A stretch of 64,000 nt of DNA from Caballeronia glathei. GTDB lineage: Bacteria; Pseudomonadota; Gammaproteobacteria; Burkholderiales; Burkholderiaceae. The position numbers and the translations under genes were made by a program. The notes below the pieces were generated by a model. The model was not told the origin of the DNA and did no database searches. It saw only the letters and a program-made list of their open reading frames with translations. Position 1 is the first letter of the stretch, and each line of letters starts with the position of its first letter. The stretch covers positions 46,070 to 110,069 of the forward strand of contig NZ_JFHC01000020.1 of the NCBI RefSeq assembly GCF_000698595.1, read 5' to 3'. Shown in pieces: positions 34,173 to 44,959 of this stretch.

Positions 34173-35017
34173 CGGCGCGCGAATATGCCCGCACCGGCTG
34201 GAAGGAATACGCGACGCATGCGAGCCTGAGGCTGTGGTATGCCGCCGCGGTCGTCTTTCTCTTCGCGCCGATCGTCGCGGCGCTTGTCTATTCGTTCAAC
34301 CTCGGCGTTCTTGGCAATGAAACCGCCACGCTGACCGGCTGGACCCTGCAATGGTATCCGGCCGCCTGGAACGACCTGACGCTGAGGCATTCGATCGTGT
34401 CGAGTCTCGACGTCGCGTTCTGGTCGTCGCTGCTCTCGGTCGTGATCGGTTCGGCGCTGGGCTACGCGATCGTGCGGCATCCGAGCGGCCGCGTGCGTCA
34501 CCTGCTGGCGGCGCTCACGTATATCCTGCTGATCGTGCCGGAATCCGTGATCGCCGTTTCGCTGCTCCTGCTCTACAGTGTCACGCGAATTTCGCTCGAT
34601 ACCGCGACGCTCGTCACCGGCATCACGCCAATGGCGATCGCCGTGGTCGCGCTCGTGGTTCGTGCGCGCATGCTGACGCTCGACCGCCGCGTGGAAGACG
34701 CGGCGGCGGATCTGGGCAGCACACGGCTGAAGACGCTCTGGTTCATCGTGCTGCCGCAACTGACGCCGGCCGTCGCGGCGGGCGGCGTGATGGCGTACAC
34801 GTTCTCGTTCGACAATCTCGTCGTGTCGGCTTTCCTGTCGACGCCGCAGGTCACCACGCTGCCGGTCTATCTTTATGGCAGCCTTCAGTATGGGCCGTCG
34901 CCGACCGTCTACGCTGCGGTGTCGGCCGTCTTCATGTTCACGATGCTGATGCTCGGTCTCGCCGCGGTGCTGTATCGTCTGGCGCGGCGCCCGTTCGCCG
35001 CCCGAATCATCCCGTAG
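34169..35017 (+). CDS. ABC transporter permease, PotC-like
   Basis: 282 residues with about six membrane segments. The EAA loop is VEDAAADLGSTRLKTLWFIV, and the N-terminal segment LFAPIVAALVYSFNLG is typical of PotC-type permeases. It is coupled to the upstream permease by a 4-bp overlap and pairs with it to form the channel. A class V aminotransferase gene follows 14 bp after its stop, so import and first metabolism are probably cotranscribed. Confidence 0.92.
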   Translation: MTAREYARTGWKEYATHASLRLWYAAAVVFLFAPIVAALVYSFNLGVLGNETATLTGWTLQWYPAAWNDLTLRHSIVSSLDVAFWSSLLSVVIGSALGYAIVRHPSGRVRHLLAALTYILLIVPESVIAVSLLLLYSVTRISLDTATLVTGITPMAIAVVALVVRARMLTLDRRVEDAAADLGSTRLKTLWFIVLPQLTPAVAAGGVMAYTFSFDNLVVSAFLSTPQVTTLPVYLYGSLQYGPSPTVYAAVSAVFMFTMLMLGLAAVLYRLARRPFAARIIP

Positions 35018-35031
35018 ACGAGGTTCCCTTC

Positions 35032-36147
35032 ATGCCGATACGTCATGCGAATGCCCTTCTCGATGTGCCGGTCTATCCTGCGGGGCGCTCTGCGCCGCTC
35101 GCGGATCGCATCGGACGCCTGCTTTCGAGCACCGGCGATGTGATCTTCGTGCAGGCCGAGGCGATCCTTGCACTCGAAGCCGTCGCAACGAGCATCGCGC
35201 GGCCGGGCGTGACGGCGGTGAACATCGTGACGAGCCCCTACGGCGCGTACTTCGGCGCCTGGCTGCGCCGCGCCGGGGCGACGGTGCACGAGCTGGTCGC
35301 AGAGCCGGGGCAGCCTGCCGGCATGCAGGCGCTGCGCGCACGGATGGACGCGTTGCCCGCGGTCGATGTCGTCGCGGCCGTTCATGCGGAAGCGGCCAAC
35401 GGCGTGCTCAATCCGCTCGCCGATATCGCGGCGCTCGCGAAGGCACGCAACGCGCTGCTCGTGATCGATGCGGTGGCGTCGATCGGTGCCCATCCGCTCG
35501 ATGTCGACGCGCTCGGCATCGACATTGCGGTGATTGGTGCGCAGAAGGGGCTCGCGGGGCCGGCGGGCGTGTCCGCCGTCGCAATGAGCCAGCGGGCGTG
35601 GACGCATGTTGCGGCCACGCCCGATTTCGCGCCTTCGAGTCTTTCGCTCGCCGAGATCAGGCGCACCTGGCTCGATCGCGGCCGCGGCGCGTTGCCGGGC
35701 ATGCCGGCGCCGCTGGAATTCTGGGCGCTGGAGGCGGCGATCGACCGGGTGGAGGCCGAGGGCATCGACAACGTGATCGCCCGCCATCAGCGCGCCGCAA
35801 TGGCGGCGCGCGCGGGGCTTCGCGCGCTGGGCGTCGAGCCGTGGATCGCCGACGACCGGGCCGCCTCGGCACTCGTCACGTCGGCGCCGGTCCCGGACGG
35901 CATCGATGCCCAGGCGCTGATCGACGGCGCCGCGCGATACGGCGTCGCGCTCGGCGCGGGCTTCGGCAATACCGAAGGGCGGCTCGTGCGACTCGACCAT
36001 ACCGGCGCGAAGGCGGCGTTCGATTCAGTGCTGGCGGCGGTTATCGGCTATGGCGCCGCGCTCGTGACGCTCGGGATGGCGGTGGACATCGGCCCCGCTG
36101 CGAAAGCGGTTGCGACCGCCTGGGTCGCGCCTCGCGCCGGCGATTGA
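35032..36147 (+). CDS. Class V PLP-dependent aminotransferase
   Basis: 371 residues from the ATG at 35032, with ACGAGGT before it. It resembles the alanine-glyoxylate/pyridoxamine-pyruvate aminotransferase group: the PLP-contact aspartate D146 lies in LLVIDAVASIGAHP and the Schiff-base lysine K172 in IGAQKGLAGPAG. As last gene of the import operon it probably acts on the imported amine or amino acid. A second PLP aminotransferase is encoded 5.2 kb upstream on the same strand. Confidence 0.88.
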   Translation: MPIRHANALLDVPVYPAGRSAPLADRIGRLLSSTGDVIFVQAEAILALEAVATSIARPGVTAVNIVTSPYGAYFGAWLRRAGATVHELVAEPGQPAGMQALRARMDALPAVDVVAAVHAEAANGVLNPLADIAALAKARNALLVIDAVASIGAHPLDVDALGIDIAVIGAQKGLAGPAGVSAVAMSQRAWTHVAATPDFAPSSLSLAEIRRTWLDRGRGALPGMPAPLEFWALEAAIDRVEAEGIDNVIARHQRAAMAARAGLRALGVEPWIADDRAASALVTSAPVPDGIDAQALIDGAARYGVALGAGFGNTEGRLVRLDHTGAKAAFDSVLAAVIGYGAALVTLGMAVDIGPAAKAVATAWVAPRAGD

Positions 36148-36235
36148 GTGCGCCCGCGCCGGGAGCCGCCGATGCTGGCCGGCCCTGCCGGGCGTGACGT
36201 CAGCAGGGGGTCAGCAGAGGGTCAGCCGGGGCGGC

Positions 36236-36817
36236 TCAGCGTGCCGGCACCAGCGCATCGACGAGCGCCGAAGCCGTTTGCCGCAGACGCTTCGTGTCGT
36301 CGTAGACGCGCTCCATGACGGCGATCCCGCGGGTCATCGTGACGACGATGCCCGCTGCCTGCCGCGGCGGCACGGCGAGTTGCGCGCGTGCTTCGGGGGT
36401 GTCGAGCACCTCGACGAGCGCGGCTTCGAGTTCGTCGAGCATGCGTTGCAGCGCGCGGCGCACGCGGGGGGAATCGGGGTCGAGTTCGACGGCGGCCTTG
36501 GTCGAAAGACAGCCGCGCGACGGAGAACCCTGCGAAATCGAGCGGATGGCGAACGCGAAAAACGCGGTCAGCGCGTCGCGCAGGTCGGGCTTGGCGAGCG
36601 CCTTGCGCACATCGGCGATGAAACGCGCGGCGTAACGCTCGAACACGCGCATGAAAATCTCTTCCTTGTCGCCGTACGCGTTGTAGAGCGAGCCGCGCTG
36701 CACGCCGGTGGCCTCCGCCAGATCCAGCATGGACGTTGCCCGGAAGCCCTTGGCCCAGAATACCCCCAGCGCCTCCGAAAATGCGCTGTCTTCGTCGAAC
36801 TGCCGAACGCCTGCCAT
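36236..36817 (-). CDS. TetR family transcriptional regulator
   Basis: 193 residues from the ATG at 36817, with GAGGAG before it. The helix-turn-helix is at about 10-50 (FWAKGFRATSMLDLAEATGV, then QRGSLYNAYGDKEEIF). The C-terminal part belongs to the group common beside oxidoreductases. It is divergent from the flavin oxidase gene across 223 bp with an inverted repeat just before its start. Likely a repressor of both genes. Confidence 0.93.
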   Translation of the reverse strand: MAGVRQFDEDSAFSEALGVFWAKGFRATSMLDLAEATGVQRGSLYNAYGDKEEIFMRVFERYAARFIADVRKALAKPDLRDALTAFFAFAIRSISQGSPSRGCLSTKAAVELDPDSPRVRRALQRMLDELEAALVEVLDTPEARAQLAVPPRQAAGIVVTMTRGIAVMERVYDDTKRLRQTASALVDALVPAR

Positions 36818-36842
36818 GATGCTCCTCGTAAAATGATTCCGT

Positions 36843-36858
36843 TCAAATGCTATTTTGA
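36843..36858. promoter_or_regulatory. Inverted repeat, candidate TetR operator
   Basis: TCAAA-N6-TTTGA lies 26 bp before the TetR start on its strand. The 5-bp arms are short, so chance is possible, but the position is right for autorepression. Confidence 0.35.
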
Positions 36859-37040
36859 CGGTCTTGTCGAGAATGCGCAACGTTTCATGGTGCGGGCCCG
36901 GGTAATTGCGCCCTGGCCCGGAATAAATGCGCCGGTGCGGGTGTTGTGGTGTTGCGGCCGTTCGGGCCGCGCAAGCGGCGGCAGTGTAGTGCGCACGACG
37001 TACATTCTGCGTCGCCTCAGTCCATTCCGGGAGGAAACCC

Positions 37041-38429
37041 ATGAAGACTCCGATGCTCAAACAACGTGACGGCGCCGCCGTCGAAACCGCCGCCGTCGAA
37101 GCGTTCCGGCGCGCGTTCAGGGGCGAGGCACTCCTGCCGGACGATGCCGGCTACGATGCGGCGCGGCGCATCTGGAACGCGAGCATCGACAAGCATCCTG
37201 GCCTGGTCGCCCGCTGCGCGGTCACCGACGACGTGATCCGCGCGGTGAACTTCGCGCGCGAGAACAATCTGCTGGTGGCGGTCAGGGGCGGCGGCCACAA
37301 CGTTGCGGGCCGGGCGCTCTGCGACGACGGCATCGTGATCGACCTGTCGGCGCTGAACGCCGTCTCCGTCGACCCGGCAAGGCGCACGGTGACCGTGCAG
37401 GGCGGCGCGCTGCTCGGCGACATCGACCGTGCAACGCACCCGCACGGCCTGGCGGTGCCGATGGGCGTGGTCTCGAAGACGGGCATCGCGGGTCTCACGC
37501 TCGGCAGCGGGGTCGGCTGGCTCGTGCGCAAGTACGGAATGACGTGCGACAACCTGCTTTCCTGCGACGTCGTCACGGCGAGTGGGGAACTCGTCACGGC
37601 CAGCGAAACGTCGAACCCGGACCTGTTCTGGGGTCTGCGCGGCGGCGGCGGCAATTTCGGCATCGTGACGTCGTTCGTATTTCGCGGACAGCCCGTTTCC
37701 ACGGTGCTGGGCGGCCTGATCCTCTATCCGCGCGACAAGGCGGGCGAAGTGCTGCGCTTCTACCGGGACTTCATCGCGAGCGCGCCGGAAGAATTGACGG
37801 CGTATGCCGGGCTCATCTCGACCCCCGAAGGCGTGCCGGCCGTGGGCATGATCCTCTGCTATTGCGGCGATCTCACGCAGGGTGAGCGCGTGCTCGCGCC
37901 GGTGCGCGCGTTCGGCACGCCGATGCTCGATGCGGTTCAGCCGATGCCGTTTCCGGCCATGCAGACGCTGCTCGACGACGCGTTCCCGGACCGGACCTAC
38001 AACTACTGGAAGTCGACGTTCCTGAAGGATCTGACCGACGACACGATCGACCTGTTGATCGATCACGCCAACCGGGTCGAGTCGCCGCTCTCGGGCGTGG
38101 TGGTGGAGTACTACGGCGGCGCGGCGAGCCGCGTCGGCCACGGCGAGACCGCATTCGCGCAGCGCGAGGCGAAGTACAACGTCGGGATCACGGCGCAATG
38201 GACCGATGCCACGGAGAATGCGAAGCACATCGCCTGGACGAACGCGCTGGCCGATGCGCTCAAGCCGTATTCGAACGGCAGCCAGCTGCTGAACTTTCTC
38301 AGCGAGGACAATCAGGACGTGATCCGGGCGGCATTCGGAAGCAATCACGCGCGCCTCGTCGAACTGAAGAACAAGTACGATCCGGCCAATTTCTTCAGCC
38401 TCAATCAGAACGTGAAGCCGCGCGCCTGA
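37041..38429 (+). CDS. FAD-binding oxidoreductase, berberine-bridge/VAO type
   Basis: 462 residues. The FAD domain has VRGGGHNVAG with the flavin-linking histidine H86, then GIAGLTLGSGVGWLVRKYG, and WGLRGGGGNFGIVTSF. The C-terminal BBE segment is NFFSLNQNV. At the position where plant enzymes have a second flavin-linking cysteine this protein seems to have V144, so single attachment is expected. GGGAGG precedes the ATG. It oxidises an alcohol, amine or sugar with oxygen or another acceptor; no signal peptide is evident. A divergent TetR gene is adjacent. Confidence 0.9.
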   Translation: MKTPMLKQRDGAAVETAAVEAFRRAFRGEALLPDDAGYDAARRIWNASIDKHPGLVARCAVTDDVIRAVNFARENNLLVAVRGGGHNVAGRALCDDGIVIDLSALNAVSVDPARRTVTVQGGALLGDIDRATHPHGLAVPMGVVSKTGIAGLTLGSGVGWLVRKYGMTCDNLLSCDVVTASGELVTASETSNPDLFWGLRGGGGNFGIVTSFVFRGQPVSTVLGGLILYPRDKAGEVLRFYRDFIASAPEELTAYAGLISTPEGVPAVGMILCYCGDLTQGERVLAPVRAFGTPMLDAVQPMPFPAMQTLLDDAFPDRTYNYWKSTFLKDLTDDTIDLLIDHANRVESPLSGVVVEYYGGAASRVGHGETAFAQREAKYNVGITAQWTDATENAKHIAWTNALADALKPYSNGSQLLNFLSEDNQDVIRAAFGSNHARLVELKNKYDPANFFSLNQNVKPRA

Positions 38430-38440
38430 GTATCGGGCGC

Positions 38441-38486
38441 CGCAAGGGCCGCTGGCGGGGCACGCGCCTCGCCGGCGGCCCTTGCG
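38441..38486. terminator. Hairpin between convergent genes
   Basis: A 12-bp perfect stem CGCAAGGGCCGC (38441-38452) / GCGGCCCTTGCG (38475-38486), extended inside by GGCG/CGCC, lies between the oxidase stop and the LysR end. It probably terminates both. Confidence 0.7.
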
Positions 38487-38489
38487 CGT

Positions 38490-39356
38490 CTAGTCCGAAT
38501 GCAGCATGTCGACGATCGCTTCGGTGATCCCCGTCTGTCCGTATGACGCCCGGTGAATCATGCCGACCGTGCGCGTGATCGGCGGATAGGCGATCGGCAC
38601 GAGGCGCAGCGACGGGTCCGCGTCCCAGTCGCCGCTGTGCAGCTTCGGCAGCACCGTGACGCCGACGTTCTTGCGCACCAGCGCGACGATCGTCTCGATC
38701 GAATTGAGTTCCAGATACTCGTTCACCTCCAGACCGAGCGTGTGCAATGCCTGATCCACGACGAGGCCGGTGCGCACGCGCCGGTCGAAGCGCAGGAAGC
38801 CGTGCGCGCGCAGCACGCGCTGAACGTCGGTGTCCGTGACCTCGCGGTTCACGACGAGGATGAGCGGCTCGGTATAGAGCGGCGTCCATATCAGGCCTTC
38901 GGGCAGCGTGTCGTCGGGGCGCGCGACCACGGCCGCAATGTCCACTTCGCCTTCATCGACCATCACCGTCAGCTCGTCGGAGCGCGCCGACAGGAGACGC
39001 ACGTCGAGGAGCGGATGAGCCGTCTTCAGCCCCGCGACGACGAGCGACAGCGCGCCGATCACCGACACCACCGCGCCGATCGTGACCGGCCCCTGCATCG
39101 AATTTGCAGGCTTCGCTTCGAGTTGCGCCATCAGGTCGAGGATCTGCTCGACCTTCGGCGATATCTCGCGGCCCGCCCGCGTGAGCGTGATCTGGCGGCC
39201 GCTGCGGTCGAACAGTTCGCGGTTGAGCGCCTCTTCGAGCCCGCGCATCTGCAGGCTGACGGCGGCCTGGGTCAGCGCGATCTTGTCCGCGGCGGCGGCG
39301 AACGAGCCGGTCTTCGCGACCAGCCGGAAAGTCTTCAGCATGCGGATCGTGAGCAT
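38490..39356 (-). CDS. LysR family transcriptional regulator
   Basis: 288 residues. The helix-turn-helix is at about 5-55 (LKTFRLVAKTGSFAAAADKI, ALTQAAVSLQMRGLEEAL). The effector domain follows, with PVTIGAVVSVIGA near residue 90. It is divergent from the peptide/glutathione-type ABC operon across an AT-rich 121-bp gap and is the likely regulator of it. Confidence 0.93.
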   Translation of the reverse strand: MLTIRMLKTFRLVAKTGSFAAAADKIALTQAAVSLQMRGLEEALNRELFDRSGRQITLTRAGREISPKVEQILDLMAQLEAKPANSMQGPVTIGAVVSVIGALSLVVAGLKTAHPLLDVRLLSARSDELTVMVDEGEVDIAAVVARPDDTLPEGLIWTPLYTEPLILVVNREVTDTDVQRVLRAHGFLRFDRRVRTGLVVDQALHTLGLEVNEYLELNSIETIVALVRKNVGVTVLPKLHSGDWDADPSLRLVPIAYPPITRTVGMIHRASYGQTGITEAIVDMLHSD

Positions 39357-39477
39357 CGATGCTTAAATAAAAATTGAGTGTGATTAAGAAATATTAATAT
39401 TTTCTGATGCCCGGTGTTCGACATAATCACTAAATGATTTTTTACCGGATTTCGACGCAGTGCTGAAGCAGCAGACC
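39357..39477. promoter_or_regulatory. AT-rich divergent promoter with a 14-bp palindrome
   Basis: The gap between LysR and the ABC operon contains the perfect palindrome AAATATTAATATTT (39389-39402) in the most AT-rich patch of the window. It is 32 bp before the LysR start and 75 bp before the ATPase start and fits a LysR-type site. Confidence 0.45.
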
Positions 39478-40499
<1,022 letters not shown>

Positions 40500-40503
<4 letters not shown>

Positions 40504-41579
40504 GCGCGATTCTCGAAGCACGCGCGCTCACGAAGCACTTCGGCGGCGCGCGCCATCTGTTCTCGCGCTCGCCGACCGTGTATGCCGTGAACGGCGTCTC
40601 GTTCACGGTGCAGGAGGGCGAGACTTTCGCGATCGTCGGCGAATCGGGATGCGGCAAGTCGACGCTCGGACGGCTGCTGCTGCGCCTCATCGACGCAACC
40701 GAAGGCCGGGTCATCTATCAGGGCAGGGATATCACGCATCTCGGCGTGCAGGCGCTGCGGCGGCTGCGCCGCGAGATGCAGATCATCTTTCAGGACCCGT
40801 TCGCGTCGCTGAATCCCGGCATGACGGTAGCGCGCATCATCGGCGAACCGATCGGGCTGCACGGCCTCGCGCACGGCAAGGCGCGCGCGGAGCGCGTGGC
40901 GGAGCTGCTGCGCACGGTCGGCCTGCATCCCGAGTACGCGGACCGTTACCCGCACGAATTCTCCGGCGGCCAGCGCCAGCGCATCGGCATCGCGCGCGCG
41001 CTCGCGGGCGAGCCGCGCCTCATCGTCGGCGACGAACCCGTGTCCGCGCTCGACGTCTCCGTGCAGGCGCAGGTGATCAACCTGCTCGAAAAGCTGAAGG
41101 CCGATCTCGGCCTCACGCTCATCATGGTCGCGCACGATCTCGCGGTGATCCGGCACATGAGCGATCGCGTGGCGGTGATGTATCTCGGCGAGATCGTCGA
41201 ACTCGCGAACGTCGACGACCTCTTCGACACGCCGCTGCATCCCTATACGCAGGCGCTCCTGCAGGCAATTCCCGCGAGCAGCCCGCGCGAGCGGCGCGAT
41301 CGCGTCGCGCTGACGGGCGACCTGCCGAGCCCCACCTCGCCGCCGCCGGGCTGCCGCTTTCATCCGCGCTGTCCGCATGCGAGGCCGGTATGCCGCGAGC
41401 AGAAGCCGCCGGCGCAGACGCTCCCCGACGGCCGCTCGGTCTCGTGCCATTTCTGGCGCGACATCCAGAACGCGGGCGGCGGCGCGCCGCTTCGGGCGAG
41501 CGTGAGCGCGAAGCTCGTCGAGCGCCTCGCCGTCTATCGCGAACGTCAGGCCGCCACCGATACGGCACGCAACCAGTGA
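40500..41579 (+). CDS. Peptide/glutathione-type ABC importer ATPase, DppF-like
   Basis: 359 residues. Walker [11 protein letters not shown]-loop [13 protein letters not shown], signature FSGGQRQR, Walker [13 protein letters not shown], and the C-terminal motif [14 protein letters not shown]. It is translationally coupled to the first ATPase gene by a 4-bp overlap. The heterodimer would drive import through the two permeases encoded downstream. Confidence 0.93.
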
Positions 41580-41605
41580 TCATTCAAACTCGAAGGAAAG
41601 ACCGC

Positions 41606-43111
41606 ATGCGTAACATCCTTGTAGCCGGGGTACTTGCTGCAGGCGCCATGAGCGCCGGAAGCGCGATGGCGCAGTCGACCATCCGCATCGGCCTGCAGGA
41701 CGACATCGGCACGCTCGATCCTGCGCGCAGCAGCCAGGTCGTCGACCGCATGGTGCTCAACTCGCTGTGCAATTCGCTCGTCGACATCTCGCCCGACCTG
41801 AAGATCGTGCCGATGCTCGCAACTTCATGGAGCACGAGCGCCGACGGCAAGACGCTGACGATGAAGCTGCGCCACGGCGTGAAGTTCCAGAACGACGAGC
41901 CGTTCAACGCAGCCGCGGTGAAGGCCAACATCGACCGCTCGCGCACGCTGCCGGCGAGCAACCGCAAGAGCGAACTGGCGTCGGTGGATCACGTGGACGT
42001 GGTCGACGAATACACGGTCAACTTCGTGCTGAAGACGCCCGACTCGGCGCTGCTCGCAACGCTGACCGACCGCGCGGGCATGATGCTCGCGCCCAGGACG
42101 CTCGCGGACGACGCGGGCGTCGCGACGCATCCGGTGTGCTCGGGCCCGTACAAGTTCGTGCAGCGCGTGCAGAACGACCGTGTGGTGCTGGAGAAATTCG
42201 CGGGCTACTGGGACGCCGACAAGTATTCGATCCAGAAGGTGATCTATCAGCCGGTGCCCGACGCCACCGTACGTCTCGCGAACGTGCGCGCAGGCTCGCT
42301 CGACATGCTCGAGCGCCTCGCGCCGTCGGACGTGAACACGGCGAAGAACGACCGCAACCTCAACTTCGTGTCGATCCCGGGGCTCGGCTTCTACGATCTC
42401 ACGTTCAATATCTCGAACGGCGCGCGTGCGCCGAAGGCGCTCAAGGACAAGCGCGTGCGCGAGGCGTTCGAGCTTTCCATCGACCGCGACGCGATCAACC
42501 AGGTGATCGGCGCAGGCATCTTCGCCCCGGCGAATCAGCCGCTGACGGCATCGAGCCCGTACTACGACAAGTCGATCAAGACCACGAAGCGCGATATCCC
42601 GAAGGCGAAGGCCCTCCTGAAGGCGGCGGGCTACGACAAGGTCGACGTGGAACTCACGTTCGGCAACAACACCGTGTCGAACCAGATGGCGCAGATGCTG
42701 CAGGCCATGCTCTCGGAAGCGGGCATCAACCTCAAGCTGCGTCCGACCGACTATGCCGCGGCGCTCAACGCCGCGCACAAGGGCGATTTCGAGCTGCTGT
42801 ATCTGGGCTGGTCGGGCCGCATCGATCCGGACGGCAACCTGCATCAGTTCGTGAGCTGCAAGGGCAACCTCAACTATGGCCTCTATTGCAACCCCGAGGT
42901 GGACCGCCTGCTCGACGACGCCCGCGTGAAATCGACGGTGGAGCAGCGCAAGCCGCTCTACGACGCGGCCTCGAAGATCCTCGCCGACGAAGACCCGATC
43001 GTCTATTTGTACGTACAGCCGTGGCCCTACGTGCTCTCGAAGAAGGTCCAGGGATTTACGCCGTACCCGGACGGGCTGATCCGCCTGCGCGGCATGAGCA
43101 TCAAGGGGTGA
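41606..43111 (+). CDS. Peptide/glutathione-type ABC substrate-binding protein (SBP family 5, GsiB-like)
   Basis: 501 residues from the ATG at 41606, with AAGGAAA before it. The signal peptide ends near SAMAQ, and the mature start STIRIGLQDDIGTLDPARSS is typical of family 5 binding proteins. The segment DGKTLTMKLRHGVKFQNDEP is a family hallmark. It binds a peptide or glutathione in the periplasm. The downstream gamma-glutamyltransferase favours glutathione or gamma-glutamyl peptides. Confidence 0.93.
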   Translation: MRNILVAGVLAAGAMSAGSAMAQSTIRIGLQDDIGTLDPARSSQVVDRMVLNSLCNSLVDISPDLKIVPMLATSWSTSADGKTLTMKLRHGVKFQNDEPFNAAAVKANIDRSRTLPASNRKSELASVDHVDVVDEYTVNFVLKTPDSALLATLTDRAGMMLAPRTLADDAGVATHPVCSGPYKFVQRVQNDRVVLEKFAGYWDADKYSIQKVIYQPVPDATVRLANVRAGSLDMLERLAPSDVNTAKNDRNLNFVSIPGLGFYDLTFNISNGARAPKALKDKRVREAFELSIDRDAINQVIGAGIFAPANQPLTASSPYYDKSIKTTKRDIPKAKALLKAAGYDKVDVELTFGNNTVSNQMAQMLQAMLSEAGINLKLRPTDYAAALNAAHKGDFELLYLGWSGRIDPDGNLHQFVSCKGNLNYGLYCNPEVDRLLDDARVKSTVEQRKPLYDAASKILADEDPIVYLYVQPWPYVLSKKVQGFTPYPDGLIRLRGMSIKG

Positions 43112-43117
43112 GGGGTC

Positions 43118-44062
43118 ATGCTGCGCATCATCGCCAACCGCGTGCTGGTTGCCATCCCGACGCTGATACTCGTGTCGATGATGATCTTCGGCTTGCAGAA
43201 GATGCTGCCGGGCGACCCGGTCCTCGCGATGGCGGGCGAGGACCAGAATCCGCAGGTCATCGCGATGCTGCGCGCGAAGTATCACCTCGATGAACCCGTG
43301 CCCGCGCAGTACGTGCTGTGGATGAAGGACATGCTGCGCGGCGATCTGGGCGCGTCGATCCGCACCGACGTTCCGGTGACGACGCTGATCGCGCAGAAGC
43401 TGCCGGTCACGTTGCAACTGGCGGTGATGGGCATGATCCTCGCAATCGGGATCGGCCTGCCGCTCGGGGTGCTGTCGGCGGCGAACAAGGGGCGCGCGCT
43501 CGACTACGGCGCGAACGTGCTCGCGCTCTCCGGCATGTCGATTCCCAACTTCTGGCTCGGCATCATCCTGATCTTCGTGGTGTCGGTGCGCTGGCATCTG
43601 CTGCCTTCGTCGGGCTACGTGTCGCCGTCGGAGGATTTCTGGATGAGCATCAAGACCATGCTGATGCCCGCGTTCGTGCTGGGCGCGGCGCTCGGCGCGC
43701 AGCTGATGCGCCATACGCGCAGCGCGATGCTGAGCGTGCTGCGCACCGACTACATCCGCACCGCGCGCGCGAAGGGTCTCCTGCGCGGCACGGTGGTCAT
43801 CAAGCACGCGTTCCGCAATGCGCTGATTCCGATCGTGACCGTGCTCGCGCTGCTGTTCGGCGAACTGCTCGCGGGCGCCGTGCTCACGGAGCAGGTGTTC
43901 ACGATTCCGGGCTTCGGCAAGCTGATCGTCGATGCGGTGTTCAACCGCGATTACGCGGTCGTGCAGGGCGTGGTGCTCGTAACCGCGGTCAGTTTCATCG
44001 TGGTGAATCTGTTCGCCGATGTCCTTTATATCCTGCTCAACCCGAGGCTGAGGCGAAGCTGA
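43118..44062 (+). CDS. Peptide/glutathione-type ABC permease, DppB/GsiC-like
   Basis: 314 residues. The N-terminus MLRIIANRVLVAIPTLILVS and the PGDPVLAM segment are hallmarks of DppB-type permeases. The EAA-type loop RTARAKGLLRGTVVIKHAFR is followed by NALIPIVTVL. About six membrane segments. GAGGGG precedes the ATG. The stop overlaps the next start by 1 bp (TGATG). Confidence 0.94.
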   Translation: MLRIIANRVLVAIPTLILVSMMIFGLQKMLPGDPVLAMAGEDQNPQVIAMLRAKYHLDEPVPAQYVLWMKDMLRGDLGASIRTDVPVTTLIAQKLPVTLQLAVMGMILAIGIGLPLGVLSAANKGRALDYGANVLALSGMSIPNFWLGIILIFVVSVRWHLLPSSGYVSPSEDFWMSIKTMLMPAFVLGAALGAQLMRHTRSAMLSVLRTDYIRTARAKGLLRGTVVIKHAFRNALIPIVTVLALLFGELLAGAVLTEQVFTIPGFGKLIVDAVFNRDYAVVQGVVLVTAVSFIVVNLFADVLYILLNPRLRRS

Positions 44063-44934
44063 TGGCCACGCTCCCTGTTATCGCCGCCGAGAAGCTGCCG
44101 CGCAGGCGGCATCGCGGCCTGGCGAAGTTCATGAAGAATCGCGCCGCCGTCGCGGGCGCGTTGATTGTCGCGCTGGTCGTTCTGGTCGCGCTGTTCGCGC
44201 CGTGGCTCGCGCCTTACGACCCGGTTCAGGCAAGCTTCATGACCGTGCGCAAGGCGCCCGACGCCGCGCACTGGTTCGGCACCGACGAACTCGGCCGCGA
44301 CGTGCTGAGCCGCATGATCTGGGGCGCGCGGGCGTCGCTGCTCGCGGGCGTGGTGTCGGTCGGCATCGCGGTCGCGATCGGCGTGCCGCTCGGATTGCTC
44401 GCGGGCTACTTCGGCAAGCTCGTCGACGGCGTCATCTCGCGGCTCGCCGACGCGCTCCTGTCCATCCCGTTCCTGATCCTCGCGATCGCGCTCGCCGCGT
44501 TTCTCGGCCCGAGCCTGACGAACGCGATGATCGCGATCGGCGTCTCCGCGATGCCGCGGTTCGTGCGTCTTACACGCGGCCAGGCGCTCAGCGTGAAGGC
44601 CGAGGACTACGTGGAAGGCGCGCGCGCCATCGGTCTCGGCGACTTCCGGATCATCGTGCGGTATATCCTGCCGAACGTGCTGCCGCCGATCATCGTGCAG
44701 GCGAGCCTGACGGTCGCCATGGCGATCATCGCGGAGGCGAGCCTGTCGTTTCTCGGACTCGGGCAACTGCCGCCGGCGCCTTCGTGGGGATCGATGCTGA
44801 ACACCGCGAAGGACTTCGTCGATCAGGCGCCGTGGATGTCCATCTTCCCGGGCATCGCCATTTTCCTGGCGGTGCTAGGCTTCAACCTGCTGGGCGACGG
44901 ATTGCGCGACGCCCTCGATCCCCGCGAGCTTTGA
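44062..44934 (+). CDS. Peptide/glutathione-type ABC permease, DppC/GsiD-like
   Basis: 290 residues. An N-terminal membrane helix is followed by the family segment WFGTDELGRDVLSRMIWGAR and the EAA loop VEGARAIGLGDFRIIVRYIL. About six membrane segments. It is coupled to the upstream permease, and the gamma-glutamyltransferase gene follows after 25 bp, so all six genes from 39.5 to 46.6 kb are probably one operon. Confidence 0.94.
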   Translation: MATLPVIAAEKLPRRRHRGLAKFMKNRAAVAGALIVALVVLVALFAPWLAPYDPVQASFMTVRKAPDAAHWFGTDELGRDVLSRMIWGARASLLAGVVSVGIAVAIGVPLGLLAGYFGKLVDGVISRLADALLSIPFLILAIALAAFLGPSLTNAMIAIGVSAMPRFVRLTRGQALSVKAEDYVEGARAIGLGDFRIIVRYILPNVLPPIIVQASLTVAMAIIAEASLSFLGLGQLPPAPSWGSMLNTAKDFVDQAPWMSIFPGIAIFLAVLGFNLLGDGLRDALDPREL

Positions 44935-44959
44935 CGCTCCGCAAGCACACACGACTCGT

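Noticed and set aside
41825..43807. A 660-residue open frame on the - strand
   Set aside because: It is antisense to the binding protein and permease genes; composition bias alone explains it.
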